DNA of 64,000 nt from Flavobacterium sp. HJ-32-4 (GTDB lineage Bacteria > Bacteroidota > Bacteroidia > Flavobacteriales > Flavobacteriaceae): assembly GCF_022532105.1 (NCBI RefSeq), contig NZ_CP092832.1, forward strand, positions 868,001 to 932,000, given 5' to 3'. Shown one piece after another: positions 23,459-32,882 of the stretch (within the stretch, counting starts at the first letter, position 1; every line of letters begins with the position of its first letter). The notes under the pieces are model-generated. The model searched no databases. It saw nothing but the letters and a program-made list of their open reading frames with translations, and was not told where the DNA came from. The position numbers and the translations under genes were made by a program.

Positions 23459-24169
23459 TTATGAAAACACCTCTGCTAATACCTCAAGCGATTTGGGTTT
23501 CCGGAAGCCTTCTATGTGTGCCGAATAATACTGAACAAACAACTTCAGCAGTTCGCGCCGTTGGGCCGATGTGAAGGCTTTTTCAGCGTCTCCGAACCGC
23601 AGGCCGGCGAGGGTGCGCATACTGGCCGACACCTCTTCTCCGGTAGTCTCCACCCCGGGTGCGTACTGGAAACGACCGTTGCGCAGGTCAAAAAAACGTC
23701 CCGTCGAAGCCAGATCCGGATAAAACCCAAGATGCTTGGTCATCTCCAACAGTAAGATCAAATGGAAGTTGGCAACCTCTGAATGGTTGTCGAGCCACTG
23801 CAACGCAGCTTCCAGCAAAGCATACAAGGGCGGGTTCGGCGCTCCGTCGTGCAGCGAGTGGTGCAGCATCTCCGACAGAAACAACGCAATCGTCCCTTTC
23901 ATGACATCTCCGTGCAGCGTGGTGTAGGGATAGGCAATCCGGATTTCCCGTATCGATTCTAAAGTGCCTTTCTTTTTGTGAACGGCCTCCAGTTCCAAAA
24001 GGGTCAGGGGAAGGAAGAAGGCCGCTTTTGGTGCCCCTTTCCGGGTGGAGTAGGCATTGGGAACGAAATAGGAAACGCGTCCGTCGACCTGCGTAAAACA
24101 GGTAACCACCAGTCCTTTTTCCTGATACCGGACGGCAGCCGTCACGATGGCCGGCGTCTTGACGGTCAT
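23459..24169 (-). CDS. recO: DNA repair protein RecO
   Basis: 236 residues from the ATG at 24169 (MTVKTPAIVTAAVRYQEKGLV), whose first bases overlap the stop of the upstream porZ-like gene (ATGA). N-terminal OB-fold pattern with VTCFTQVDGRVSYFVPNAYS replaces the usual S.RG...G.... of RecO, as is typical in Bacteroidota. The helical C-terminal domain (LLLEMTKHLGFYPDLAS, FFDLRNGRF) is characteristic. RecO anneals single strands and loads RecA with RecR. The recO-porZ order is one I associate with Flavobacteriia. Confidence 0.88.
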   Translation of the reverse strand: MTVKTPAIVTAAVRYQEKGLVVTCFTQVDGRVSYFVPNAYSTRKGAPKAAFFLPLTLLELEAVHKKKGTLESIREIRIAYPYTTLHGDVMKGTIALFLSEMLHHSLHDGAPNPPLYALLEAALQWLDNHSEVANFHLILLLEMTKHLGFYPDLASTGRFFDLRNGRFQYAPGVETTGEEVSASMRTLAGLRFGDAEKAFTSAQRRELLKLFVQYYSAHIEGFRKPKSLEVLAEVFS

Positions 24170-26466
24170 CGCACGATCATGAGTTTCTTGACGGCAGTTT
24201 CCGCCCCGTCTTCGGTCGCCACAAACACCATATACACACCCGAGGCGACCCGGTATTTCCCAAAAGCGGTCGTATCCCATTCCAGCGTTCCGCCTTCTGC
24301 AATCGCCTCAAATACGAGGCTTCCGGTGATATCGGCGATTTTCACATTGGCCTTGTCGGTAAGTCCGGTGATCTTTACCGTCCCGGCGTAGCCCGGCCGA
24401 ACCGGGTTCGGAAACACTTTTACGTCTTTCAGGTCATCGCTCGGTGCAATGGCACTTCCTTTATACGAAACCATCCCGGAAACGGTCGCAAAAAACACCT
24501 CTCCGGTCGTTTGGTTGATATCGATGTCATTGACGTTATTGCTCGGGAGCGGCGAATTGGAGCTGGTAAAATGATGGATGGTTTCCTGTCCGTCAGGCGA
24601 CACCAGGAACACACCTGCGCCCGTTGTGCCGATCCACTTATTGTTGGCACCATCCACTACGATGTCGCTTACAAACTGTTCGTACATCAGTTCCTGCGCC
24701 AGGCCATTTTCAAGTATGATAATAGAGTTGGTCGTAAGCTGGGTGTTTTCCTCCCCCAGAAAGCGGTCGACGCTTGAAAGCACGCGAAGGCCCTTTCTCG
24801 TGCCAATCCACAACTGGTTGCGGTTGTCGACAGCCACACACTGCACGGATTGTGAGGGAAGGTTGCCCACATCGGCGCCCTCATCGATGCGGCGGAAAGG
24901 CGTGGCGCGGTTCTCGTTGTATCCGATCAGGCCATCCTCAAGCGAACAAATCCACTTGGTGTTGTTTTTATCGACGACAAGACGCGAAAAACGGGCTCCG
25001 AACGTGTCATCTACTACGCCTTCGACGCTGGCTTCTCCCCAGCCGCCACCCGATTTGAGCACTTTCACCGCATCATCGATCAGGCCATTCGTCATCCAAA
25101 GATTCCCCTGGCTGTCGAAGGCGCTTTGTTCGATACGCACGCTTTTATAGTCGGGCGCACTCGGAATCACCAACGACTCCAGTCCGCTGTTGGTATAAGT
25201 ATAATGGTCGGCCAATACGTCATTTTGAAATCGAAGCAAGCCATCGAAATGCGAGCTGAAGAACACCTCGGTTTCATCTGACGGATTCACGGTGACGCGC
25301 ACCAGGTCACGGGCGCCGTCCATCTGGCTATACGGGATGTTCAGCCAACCGGCGTCGGCGGAGTACTTACTCACACCATATTCCCGCAAATAGGGCGTTT
25401 GGAACTGGTCATACTCCCCAAAAACGGTCCATAATGTACCGGAAGGTGCCACCGTAAACGCGAAAATGTTATTGCGTTGCGGGCCATCGGGGCTGATAAA
25501 TTCATAGCTGGAAGGATTATCCGCGTTCAATAACAAAACGCCGTATTCCTTCGTTCCGATGTATAGTTTACTGCCCACGATGGTTGCACAAGTGAAGGCC
25601 ACGGCTTCTTCTGTAACCGATGCGGCCGCGAAGTGCGCCTGTTGCACAAACGAAAGGTCGTAGGTATATACATGGTTGGCATTGACGAGCAGCAAGCGGT
25701 CGTCAACGGCGCGGAGGTCACTGATGGGAGGGGAGAAGGAAGGGCCGAAGGACGTAAACGAAACACCCGATGTCGACCGTCGCACCTGTCCATCCGAGGT
25801 GGCCGTCAGCACGGAATCACCAAAGGCTTCCACCGCCAAAAATACGCCGCTGGCAATAGGTTGCCATTGTGTGGCATCGATGAGGTTCGAATTGGTTAGG
25901 GCACCGCGTTTCAAACCTTCCGACAAGGTAGCCGCGTAAATATAGCCGTCAAAGAACGCCGTTTGGGTCACCACGATTTCTGGTGAGGTCGTTCCGATGA
26001 AGTAGGTATCCCCGAATTCCAACGTCGCCAGGTCGTAGGTGACGATTCCGAAGTCGCAGGAAATATATACCACTCCCTCATGCTCCATGAAGTGGTTGAT
26101 TTTCTTGATGGTCGGGTTCAGTTGCTTGTTGATGATGTCGACCACTTTGGTGATGCTGCCATCGGGAAGGATGACGACCATCAGGCCACTTCGATATCCG
26201 ACCAGAGTGGTGTTAAAGGCGGTACTCCGATAGACCGCGGAAATCTGCTCGCTGGGCAGTCCGTCTATGGTATTGATCGTCCGTATTTCACCACTGGCAG
26301 CATTGCTCGAAAAGAGGGCGTTTTCCGACGCGGCATAACAAAGGGTCGCCGACTGTGCCAGATCGCGCACTTCCCGATAGGAAAAGTAGCCTTTCCAAAG
26401 TGCGGTATTCTGTGCCGATAGCGACAGGGTGATGAAAAAACAGACAAAAAGAAGGGATTTTCGCAT
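24166..26466 (-). CDS. porZ: PorZ-like beta-propeller protein with T9SS sorting domain
   Basis: 766 residues from the ATG at 26466, giving signal peptide MRKSLLFVCFFITLSLSAQ. The N-terminal region (ALWKGYFSYREVRDLAQSAT, ASENALFSSNAASG, NTIDGLPSEQISAVYRS, VGYRSGLMVV) is the PorZ-type propeller. A second propeller region follows, with NNKWIGT and NQLWIGTRKGL two-component-regulator-propeller repeats. The end (VKVFPNPVRPGYAGTVKITG ... VASGVYMVFV...KKLMIVR) is a type-A T9SS C-terminal domain. PorZ belongs to the cell-surface attachment complex that processes and anchors T9SS cargo. Name confidence rests on domain layout plus the recO neighbour. Confidence 0.82.
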   Translation of the reverse strand: MRKSLLFVCFFITLSLSAQNTALWKGYFSYREVRDLAQSATLCYAASENALFSSNAASGEIRTINTIDGLPSEQISAVYRSTAFNTTLVGYRSGLMVVILPDGSITKVVDIINKQLNPTIKKINHFMEHEGVVYISCDFGIVTYDLATLEFGDTYFIGTTSPEIVVTQTAFFDGYIYAATLSEGLKRGALTNSNLIDATQWQPIASGVFLAVEAFGDSVLTATSDGQVRRSTSGVSFTSFGPSFSPPISDLRAVDDRLLLVNANHVYTYDLSFVQQAHFAAASVTEEAVAFTCATIVGSKLYIGTKEYGVLLLNADNPSSYEFISPDGPQRNNIFAFTVAPSGTLWTVFGEYDQFQTPYLREYGVSKYSADAGWLNIPYSQMDGARDLVRVTVNPSDETEVFFSSHFDGLLRFQNDVLADHYTYTNSGLESLVIPSAPDYKSVRIEQSAFDSQGNLWMTNGLIDDAVKVLKSGGGWGEASVEGVVDDTFGARFSRLVVDKNNTKWICSLEDGLIGYNENRATPFRRIDEGADVGNLPSQSVQCVAVDNRNQLWIGTRKGLRVLSSVDRFLGEENTQLTTNSIIILENGLAQELMYEQFVSDIVVDGANNKWIGTTGAGVFLVSPDGQETIHHFTSSNSPLPSNNVNDIDINQTTGEVFFATVSGMVSYKGSAIAPSDDLKDVKVFPNPVRPGYAGTVKITGLTDKANVKIADITGSLVFEAIAEGGTLEWDTTAFGKYRVASGVYMVFVATEDGAETAVKKLMIVR

Positions 26467-26483
26467 CCGGGATAACTGTTTGG

Positions 26484-26491
26484 CAAATATA
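26484..26491 (-). promoter_or_regulatory. -7 box (TATATTTG) upstream of porZ-recO
   Basis: Reverse complement of CAAATATA, 17 bases upstream of the start at 26466; matches TAnnTTTG. Confidence 0.55.
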
Positions 26492-26597
26492 CTAAACGGC
26501 GGGATGTGGGTTTTCATATAAATAGGGAAGTTTGGTGTGGGAAATCAACAGCTCTGAAAAGGAGATGGTACGTATTCGGCACGTTTCCGTCCTTTCC

Positions 26598-26628
26598 AAA
26601 TAAAAATGCCTCCCCGAAGGAAGGCATT
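26598..26628 (-). terminator. intrinsic terminator of gdhA
   Basis: On the minus strand AATGCCTTCCTTCGGGGAGG continues CATT, a stem-loop followed by TTTTATTTGG. It begins about 30 bases after the gdhA stop. Confidence 0.75.
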
Positions 26629-26659
26629 CTCGCAATTTATAATTTGGTTTATTGGTTCG

Positions 26660-28003
26660 TTACACAACGCCCTGTGCGAGCATCGCCTCGGCCACTTTTA
26701 CGAAACCGGCGACGTTGGCACCTTTTACGTAGTCAATGTAGCCGTTTCCGTCAGCACCAAACTTCACGCACGATGCATGGATGTCAAGCATGATGCGCTT
26801 CAGGCGCTCGTCGACTTCCTCACGCGTCCAGCTGAGACGAAGCGAGTTTTGGGACATTTCAAGTCCGGATGTGGCTACACCACCTGCGTTCGACGCCTTG
26901 CCCGGCGCAAACAGGATCTTGGCATGGGCAAATACGGTGATGGCCTCCGGAGTGGAAGGCATGTTGGCACCTTCTGCCACGCAGATACAACCGTTTGCCA
27001 CAAGCGCTTTGGCTTCGTCTTCGTTCAGTTCGTTCTGTGTCGCACATGGCAGGGCCACGTCGCACTTGACTTCCCATGGACGTTTGCCGTCTACGTATTG
27101 GGCATTCGGATATTTTTTCACGTAGTCGCTGATACGACCGCGAAGCTCATTTTTGATATACATCACGTGCGCCAGCTTGTCGGCATCGATGCCATCCGCG
27201 TCGTAGATATAACCGGAAGAGTCTGACATCGTCACTACTTTTCCACCCAGTTGGGTTGCCTTCTCAGCGGCATATTGGGCCACGTTACCAGAGCCGGAAA
27301 CCGCCACGATCTTTCCTTCAAAAGACTGTCCTTTTGTGCCCAGCATACTCTCTGCGAAATACACACAGCCATAGCCGGTCGCTTCCGGACGGATAAGCGA
27401 TCCGCCAAAGGTGATGCCTTTTCCGGTCAATACGCCTGTAAACTCGTTACGAAGACGCTTGTATTGTCCGTACATATAGCCCACTTCACGTCCGCCTACG
27501 CCAATGTCACCGGCCGGAACGTCCGTATCAGCACCAATGTGTTTGGCCAGTTCGGTCATGAACGCCTGGCAGAAACGCATCACTTCATTGTCTGACTTTC
27601 CTTTTGGGTCGAAGTCAGAGCCACCTTTACCACCGCCCATTGGCAATGTCGTAAGGCTGTTTTTGAACGTCTGCTCGAAAGCAAGGAATTTGAGGATGGA
27701 GAGGTTTACCGAGGGATGGAAACGCAGACCGCCTTTATACGGCCCGATCGCTGAGTTCATCTGGATGCGGTAACCACGGTTTACCTGTATGTTGCCTGCG
27801 TCGTCGGTCCAAACGACACGGAACGTAATAATACGCTCGGCTTCGACCATGCGCTCCAACAACATTTTGCCCTGGTAGCGCGGGTTTTGTTCAATAAAAG
27901 GGATGACGGTCTCGGCCACTTCGTGTACGGCCTGGAGAAATTCGGGTTCGTTAGGATTCCGTTTCGCAACCGCGTCGACGAAAGCCTGTATCGATTGAGA
28001 CAT
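26660..28003 (-). CDS. gdhA: NADP-specific glutamate dehydrogenase
   Basis: 447 residues, the usual length of the hexameric bacterial enzyme. Substrate and catalytic motifs LPMGGGKGGSDFDPKGKSD (about 120-138, with the active-site lysines), GGREVGYMYGQYKR and the Rossmann motif AVSGSGNVAQYAAEKA (about 235) are intact; CATQNELN follows. The enzyme makes glutamate from 2-oxoglutarate and ammonium with NADPH, the main ammonium entry route. Monocistronic: its own -7 box lies upstream and a terminator downstream. NADP specificity is inferred from overall similarity to GdhA rather than a single residue. Confidence 0.95.
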   Translation of the reverse strand: MSQSIQAFVDAVAKRNPNEPEFLQAVHEVAETVIPFIEQNPRYQGKMLLERMVEAERIITFRVVWTDDAGNIQVNRGYRIQMNSAIGPYKGGLRFHPSVNLSILKFLAFEQTFKNSLTTLPMGGGKGGSDFDPKGKSDNEVMRFCQAFMTELAKHIGADTDVPAGDIGVGGREVGYMYGQYKRLRNEFTGVLTGKGITFGGSLIRPEATGYGCVYFAESMLGTKGQSFEGKIVAVSGSGNVAQYAAEKATQLGGKVVTMSDSSGYIYDADGIDADKLAHVMYIKNELRGRISDYVKKYPNAQYVDGKRPWEVKCDVALPCATQNELNEDEAKALVANGCICVAEGANMPSTPEAITVFAHAKILFAPGKASNAGGVATSGLEMSQNSLRLSWTREEVDERLKRIMLDIHASCVKFGADGNGYIDYVKGANVAGFVKVAEAMLAQGVV

Positions 28004-28054
28004 GTTAAGTTATTTAGTAAAACGCCTTTAAGAAAACGTTTTCGTTTGCGGGTA

Positions 28055-28062
28055 CAAATATA
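28055..28062 (-). promoter_or_regulatory. -7 box (TATATTTG) upstream of gdhA
   Basis: Matches TAnnTTTG, 51 bases before the gdhA start, leaving a leader of about 45 bases. Confidence 0.5.
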
Positions 28063-28238
28063 AAGGAAAGCGCGTTTCCGCCGCTACGCCAACCTAAATC
28101 CGTCTGCAAAAATGCATTTTTTTCAGGACGCGATAGTCAGGTGTTTCGAAATTATGCATCTTTTGTCACTTTCTTTACCGAATACGGACAAAGACGCGCC
28201 GAATACGGATTTTTATTTCGGTTGTATAGGATGTTTCA

Positions 28239-28246
28239 TATATTTG
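28239..28246 (+). promoter_or_regulatory. -7 box (TATATTTG) of the outer-membrane protein gene
   Basis: Matches TAnnTTTG, 25 bases before the ATG at 28272. Confidence 0.55.
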
Positions 28247-28271
28247 CTCATCCCTAACTCCCGTAAACCCT

Positions 28272-29090
28272 ATGTTTAAGAGGGCTTTATACCCAATCGT
28301 TGCCTTTTTTGCAGGATGTTGCATCCTTCACGCGCAACTTCCGTTTTCCCACGAAATCGGTATCATATCAGGACCCGTTGCCTTCCAGTCGGATTATGGC
28401 GAACGGAACGATCTCAGTACCAACGCCGGAAACACCGGTTTTGGCATTGGAATTGTCCACTATATGAACTTCTCGTATTTGGCAGAATGTAACTGTTACG
28501 CGCCGCATACCTACGTCAATGACCACTTCAAGTGGCGTACGGAGCTTTCGTGGAACAAAACCGATTTACAGCACTTTGGGCGATGGGTCGACAAAGATCC
28601 CACATCACCAGACGTACAAAAGTTGCGTGCTATGAGGGGACGGACCACGGTGTTTGACATTGGTGGACAACTCGAGTATTTCCCGCTCAGCATCCGCGAC
28701 TATCAGGTGTCAATAGGAGCGCTTGCACCTTATGTGAGTTTCGGGATCCACTACAGCTATTTTACGCCTGACACCTGGTCGGAACTGGGGCCGCTCGGCA
28801 TACCGCAAACAACCATCCCCAAATACCTTGACCCCTCTGACGGCAAGCCCAATGGGTTTTCTACCGACGATGGAAATACGTGGTCCATCGTCTGGGGCGT
28901 AGGTGCGCGCTACAAAGTGTCGCCTCTCGCAGACATGACGGTAGAACTACGCTGGCAATCGTACTTCTCGAACTGGGTGGATGGGTTGAACCCAGACCCG
29001 AATAAATACCCGGAGAACCGTGCCAATGACTGGAATGTCTGGTTCAATGTCGGGTATGTTTACTATCTCGACTTCGCCAACGGATACTAA
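28272..29090 (+). CDS. THC0290_0291-type outer-membrane protein
   Basis: 272 residues with a signal peptide (MFKRALYPIVAFFAGCCILHAQ). The sequence EIGIISGPVAFQSDYGERND, GNTGFGIGIVHYMNFSY, DHFKWRTELSWNKTDLQHFG, PYVSFGIHYSYF and NWVDGLN...NDWNVWFNVGYVYYLD shows the alternating aromatic strands of an outer-membrane beta-barrel ending in an aromatic residue. I recognise the pattern as the Flavobacteriia family annotated THC0290_0291; no function is established. Single gene, with its own promoter and terminator. Confidence 0.82.
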   Translation: MFKRALYPIVAFFAGCCILHAQLPFSHEIGIISGPVAFQSDYGERNDLSTNAGNTGFGIGIVHYMNFSYLAECNCYAPHTYVNDHFKWRTELSWNKTDLQHFGRWVDKDPTSPDVQKLRAMRGRTTVFDIGGQLEYFPLSIRDYQVSIGALAPYVSFGIHYSYFTPDTWSELGPLGIPQTTIPKYLDPSDGKPNGFSTDDGNTWSIVWGVGARYKVSPLADMTVELRWQSYFSNWVDGLNPDPNKYPENRANDWNVWFNVGYVYYLDFANGY

Positions 29091-29101
29091 AAAATAAAAA
29101 G

Positions 29102-29128
29102 AAACCCCGGTACATACCGGGGTTTTTA
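29102..29128. terminator. bidirectional terminator
   Basis: AAACCCCGGTA-CA-TACCGGGGTTT then TT on the plus strand, between the convergent outer-membrane protein and PLP-enzyme genes. Confidence 0.8.
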
Positions 29129-29130
29129 GT

Positions 29131-30273
29131 TTATCCAAATGCCTGTTCGAGGTCGGCAAGGAGGTCGTCTATGTGTTCGACGCCTACACTAAGCCGCACC
29201 AGGTCGTCGGTAATCCCGTTTTCTTTTCGTTTGTCTTCGGGTATGGAAGCATGTGTCATAAGGGCCGGATGGTTCGCCAACGACTCTACGCCGCCGAGTG
29301 ATTCCGCAAGTGTAAACACTTTCAGTTTTTCAAGGAAGGTGGTAGCGTCGGCTTTCGCGCCAGAGGCAAAGGTAAACGATACCATTCCCCCAAATCCTGA
29401 CATCTGTTTTTTGGCAATGGCATGGTATGGATGGCTCTCGAGTCCGGGGAAATAAACCGTTTTCACTTTCGGATGTTTCGACAGGTACTCCGCCACTTTC
29501 GCCCCGTTCTCACAATGCCGCTCCATACGCAGGTGAAGGGTTTTGATGCCCCGTAACACCAGGTATGAATCCATGGGCCCCAGCGTGGCGCCCGTCGCAA
29601 ACTGCTGGAAATGCAATTGTTCTGCCAACGCCGCGTCTTTGATGATCAACGCACCGGCTATCACGTCGGAGTGGCCACCCAGGTACTTCGTAGCCGAGTG
29701 CATCACGATGTCGGCACCCAGGTCAAGCGGGCGCTGTAGGGCCGGTGTCGCAAAGGTGTTGTCGACCGCAAACAGGATGTTGCGACCTTTCAACACGTCG
29801 GCAATCGCACGGATATCGGCGACTTTCATCAACGGGTTGGTCGGCGTCTCGACCCAAACGAGTTTGGTGTTAGCATTGAGCAGCGACGTAAAAGCCGCCA
29901 TATCGTTCATATCAACGAAATGGAATTTGATTCCTGAGTCTTTATAAATCCGGGTAAACAGGCGATAGGTGCCGCCGTAGAGGTCGTCCATCGCAATAAC
30001 TTCGTCTCCGGCTTTCAGCGAGCGAAGCAGGCAATCGGTAGCGGCCAGTCCGGATGAAAAGGCCAGTCCTTTCGTGCCGTTCTCGATGCTCGCCAAGGCG
30101 TCTTCCAATGCCGTACGTGTGGGGTTGGCCGCCCGGCTGTATTCGTAATCGCCTACGGGTTTGCCGGGCGTCACCTGCGCATAGGTTGACGTCTGGAACA
30201 CCGGAGGCATCACGGCTCCGGTCATCGGTTCGTGGTGCTGGCCGCCGTGTATGGTTTTCGTTTCGAATTTCAT
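29131..30273 (-). CDS. cystathionine gamma-synthase / gamma-lyase family PLP enzyme
   Basis: 380 residues, the usual length of the Cys/Met metabolism PLP family. Landmarks: YSRAANPTRTALE, AFSSGLAATDCLL (phosphate-binding), VWVETPTNPL, the PLP-stacking VDNTFATP, and the PLP-lysine motif HSATKYLGGHSDVIAG (about 200-215). C-terminal VESLANHPALMTHASIP and RLSVGVEHIDDL are also standard. It either condenses an activated homoserine with cysteine (transsulfuration) or cleaves cystathionine; sequence alone does not separate these activities. Single gene with no operon partner. Confidence 0.88.
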   Translation of the reverse strand: MKFETKTIHGGQHHEPMTGAVMPPVFQTSTYAQVTPGKPVGDYEYSRAANPTRTALEDALASIENGTKGLAFSSGLAATDCLLRSLKAGDEVIAMDDLYGGTYRLFTRIYKDSGIKFHFVDMNDMAAFTSLLNANTKLVWVETPTNPLMKVADIRAIADVLKGRNILFAVDNTFATPALQRPLDLGADIVMHSATKYLGGHSDVIAGALIIKDAALAEQLHFQQFATGATLGPMDSYLVLRGIKTLHLRMERHCENGAKVAEYLSKHPKVKTVYFPGLESHPYHAIAKKQMSGFGGMVSFTFASGAKADATTFLEKLKVFTLAESLGGVESLANHPALMTHASIPEDKRKENGITDDLVRLSVGVEHIDDLLADLEQAFG

Positions 30274-30360
30274 GTAACTATAGTTTGTGGCTGTAAAATT
30301 ACCTTAATTTCAGCCGGAACGCAAAAGCAAATGCGTAACTTCGGGTGTCACGAAACCGCT

Positions 30361-31110
30361 ATGAAACGTATTTGTATTCCCCTTGTGTTTTTTCTGCTTT
30401 TGACGGCCTGTGAGAAAGAAGAAGTGCTGACCTTCGAGTCGGCCACGTATTCGAAGAAAAGTAATGTGCCGTGCACGAAGGAATGTCCGGAAGCGACGGT
30501 CACCCTTCCAATTGCCGCGGGTGTTCCGGTTGTGGCAGACAGTATCAATAAGAGAATATTCAACGTCATCCGGAACAACATCATCGTTTTCGGTGAGCAA
30601 CCATATCAGGCGTCTGATTTCAATGAACTGCTATCGCGGTTTATGGCGTCGTACGAAGAACTGCGGAAAGACGACCCGGAAGAGACGGGTTGGTCGGCTA
30701 AAGTAGAAGGGCGCGTGGCCTATGAGAGTGACAGCCTGTTAAACATCGAACTCCGCCATTACATATATGAAGGGGGCGCACACGGCTACAGCGGCCGGAC
30801 CTCGCTGTTATTCAATCCTAAAAACGGGAAGGCCATTTCACAACGACAGTTGTTCCGGAACAAAGCCGGCTTCAAGGCCTTCGCTGAAAAAAAATTCCGG
30901 GAGACGTTCCACATCGCCGAAAAAGACTCACTAAACAGCGCCGGATTCATGTTCGAGCATTCCAAATTCGTCCTGCCGCAAACCTATATCTATACCGACA
31001 AAGGTTTCCTTCTCTACTATAATGTCTACGAAATCGCCTCGTATGCAGAAGGGCCGAAGGAAGTGCTGATTCCCTATGATGAAATGAAGCCGTACCTGTT
31101 GATCAGATAA
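30361..31110 (+). CDS. DUF3298/PdaC-like lipoprotein
   Basis: 249 residues from the ATG at 30361. The N-terminus MKRICIPLVFFLLLTACEKE has a lipobox (LTAC), so it is a lipoprotein. An N-terminal DUF4163-like part is followed by the DUF3298 signature HYIYEGGAHGYSGRTSLLFN and KNGKAISQRQLF. The C-terminus ends in ASYAEGPKEVLIPYDEMKPYL, typical of this RsiV-like domain pair. Function is unknown, although relatives act as extracytoplasmic lysozyme-sensing or peptidoglycan-related proteins. The gene's end overlaps the convergent DinB-type gene by 8 bases. Confidence 0.85.
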   Translation: MKRICIPLVFFLLLTACEKEEVLTFESATYSKKSNVPCTKECPEATVTLPIAAGVPVVADSINKRIFNVIRNNIIVFGEQPYQASDFNELLSRFMASYEELRKDDPEETGWSAKVEGRVAYESDSLLNIELRHYIYEGGAHGYSGRTSLLFNPKNGKAISQRQLFRNKAGFKAFAEKKFRETFHIAEKDSLNSAGFMFEHSKFVLPQTYIYTDKGFLLYYNVYEIASYAEGPKEVLIPYDEMKPYLLIR

Positions 31111-31561
31111 ACTTCCGGAGGTGGAGCATCATACCCAAATGGATGCCCTCATGATAGTTATTGAACAACAGCGCATCGTCGACGTTTTGCAGGACGTGCC
31201 CCACCGTTGCAATCGGGAACTCTGTGAAGTGTACGAAACGCCCCTCGGCATAATCGCGTTCGGTTTGGTCGAGCGTGGCAAACAACAGCCGCTTCATCTC
31301 GCGAATCTCGTCCTCACCAATAAAACCCTCTGGTCGGGTGCCTTTCTTATACCGGTCAATCAGCTCTTTTGATACCATCGGCGGAAGTCCGGATAGCCCA
31401 TACACCAACCCCTGCTGCGTCACGATGATATGACCGAAGTTCCACGCCAGGTTATTGGAAAAGCCCGGCGGGATATGATTTAACTGTTCGATCGAATAGG
31501 CGCCTACGAGTTGCAGGAGGGTGTTGCGCGAGCTGCGGTTGAGGGAAAGGACGTGTTTCAT
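31103..31561 (-). CDS. DinB superfamily protein
   Basis: 152 residues from the ATG at 31561 (MKHVLSLNRSSRNTLLQLV); the longer frame reads antisense through the next gene. Conserved metal-ligand histidines are visible in LAWNFGHIIVTQQ (first helix) and in NNYHEGIHLGMMLHLRK at the C-terminus, the DinB four-helix pattern. The family includes thiol-dependent and stress-induced enzymes; the substrate is unknown. Confidence 0.85.
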   Translation of the reverse strand: MKHVLSLNRSSRNTLLQLVGAYSIEQLNHIPPGFSNNLAWNFGHIIVTQQGLVYGLSGLPPMVSKELIDRYKKGTRPEGFIGEDEIREMKRLLFATLDQTERDYAEGRFVHFTEFPIATVGHVLQNVDDALLFNNYHEGIHLGMMLHLRKFI

Positions 31562-31606
31562 GGAACTAAAGGTAGGGATTTCCCACAAATGCATTTCCTT
31601 TGCATT

Positions 31607-31969
31607 ATGGACAAAATGTACTTTCTCAGCACCTGCGACACCTGCCGGAAGATCATCGGACGATTGCCGGCCCAGGCCAAACTCGTATTCCAGGACATCA
31701 AAAAAGAACCGATAACAGCGGCACAACTCGATGAGATGCGACGGCTGTCGGGCAGTTATGAAGCCCTGTTCAGCCGGAAGGCGCAGTTGTATAAAGAGCG
31801 CGGACTGAAAGACCAGACGCTTTCGGAAGACGACTACCGCCGCCTGATACTCGAGCACTACACTTTCTTAAGCCGCCCTGTTTTCGTATTGGGCGACACG
31901 ATTTATATCGGTAATGCCGCCCCCACCATCGATGCAGTAGTCGCAGCGCTCTCGGGCGACCGCGGTTGA
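31607..31969 (+). CDS. ArsC/Spx-type thioredoxin-fold protein (arsenate reductase family)
   Basis: 120 residues from the ATG at 31607 (MDKMYFLSTCDTCRKI). The CDTCRK motif gives the CxxCR redox site of the family, and the C-terminal FLSRPVFVLGDTIYIGN keeps the RP motif that follows in ArsC-like proteins. It could be an arsenate reductase or one of the many ArsC-like proteins of other function; no ars genes are nearby. The start codon is uncertain (a second ATG follows at 31616). Confidence 0.82.
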   Translation: MDKMYFLSTCDTCRKIIGRLPAQAKLVFQDIKKEPITAAQLDEMRRLSGSYEALFSRKAQLYKERGLKDQTLSEDDYRRLILEHYTFLSRPVFVLGDTIYIGNAAPTIDAVVAALSGDRG

Positions 31970-31980
31970 ATCGTTTTTAC

Positions 31981-31988
31981 TACATTTG
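31981..31988 (+). promoter_or_regulatory. -7 box (TACATTTG) upstream of yicC-gmk-nadD
   Basis: Matches TAnnTTTG and ends 16 bases before the ATG at 32005. Confidence 0.55.
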
Positions 31989-32004
31989 CGGCAATCCTTT
32001 TCGT

Positions 32005-32865
32005 ATGGTACAATCGATGACAGGCTTCGGCAAAGCCACGGTGCAGTTGCAGGCAAAGAAAATCACGGTCGAGATTAAGTCGCTCAACAGCAAAGGCCTC
32101 GACCTTAACATGCGCCTGCCGCAGGCCTACCGCGAGATGGAGCTCGAATTGCGGAACATCGTGTCGCAGCGATTGGAGCGTGGCAAGGTTGATTTCTGCA
32201 TCTATGTGGAAAACACGATCGAACAGACGGCCTCCAAAATCAATGCCCCCATCGTAAAGGCCTATATCGAGCAGATGCGCGAGGTCATCCCGGATGCCGA
32301 TGCCACTGAATTGATGAAGATGGCGGTTCGTATGCCCGACGCCTTGAAAACCGATCGCGAGGAGGTCGACGAAACGGAATGGAAGCAGATTCGAAAAGCC
32401 ATCGAAGAAGCGCTCGACAACATCCAACAGTTCCGTCGTGACGAAGGCGCGTCGCTTGACAAAGAATTCCGTATTCGCATTGACAACATCCGAACCTTCA
32501 TGGAAGCGGCCTACGAGATCGATCCCGACCGGATTGCCGCCATCAAGGAACGCCTCCACAATGCGGTGACCGAGTTGAAAGCCGAAATCGACCAGAACCG
32601 CTTCGAACAGGAACTCATCTATTACCTCGAAAAACTCGACATCACCGAAGAAAAGGTACGGCTGAGCAACCACCTCGATTACTTTCTCGAAACCCTCGAC
32701 CTGCAGGAAGCCAACGGCCGCAAACTGGGTTTCATCGGGCAGGAAATGGGCCGCGAGATCAACACGATGGGATCCAAATCCAATCATTCGAAAATGCAGA
32801 AGCTCGTCGTTTTGATGAAAGACGAGCTCGAAAAAATAAAGGAACAGGTACTCAACGTACTCTGA
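32005..32865 (+). CDS. YicC/YloC family endoribonuclease
   Basis: 286 residues from the ATG at 32005, beginning with the family signature MVQSMTGFGKATV. The N-terminal YicC domain carries SLNSKGLDLNMRLP and LRNIVSQRLERGKVDF. The C-terminal DUF1732 part has EQELIYYLEKLDITEEKVRL, HLDYFLETL and GRKLGFIGQEMGREINTMGS. Members are reported as RNases. The order yicC-gmk-nadD with 17- and 3-base gaps makes one operon. Confidence 0.92.
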   Translation: MVQSMTGFGKATVQLQAKKITVEIKSLNSKGLDLNMRLPQAYREMELELRNIVSQRLERGKVDFCIYVENTIEQTASKINAPIVKAYIEQMREVIPDADATELMKMAVRMPDALKTDREEVDETEWKQIRKAIEEALDNIQQFRRDEGASLDKEFRIRIDNIRTFMEAAYEIDPDRIAAIKERLHNAVTELKAEIDQNRFEQELIYYLEKLDITEEKVRLSNHLDYFLETLDLQEANGRKLGFIGQEMGREINTMGSKSNHSKMQKLVVLMKDELEKIKEQVLNVL

Positions 32866-32882
32866 TCCGTCCACAACACAAC

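Noticed and set aside
31903..32874. 323-aa minus-strand reading frame opposite yicC
   Set aside because: Antisense shadow of a clear YicC coding sequence, low in informative residues.
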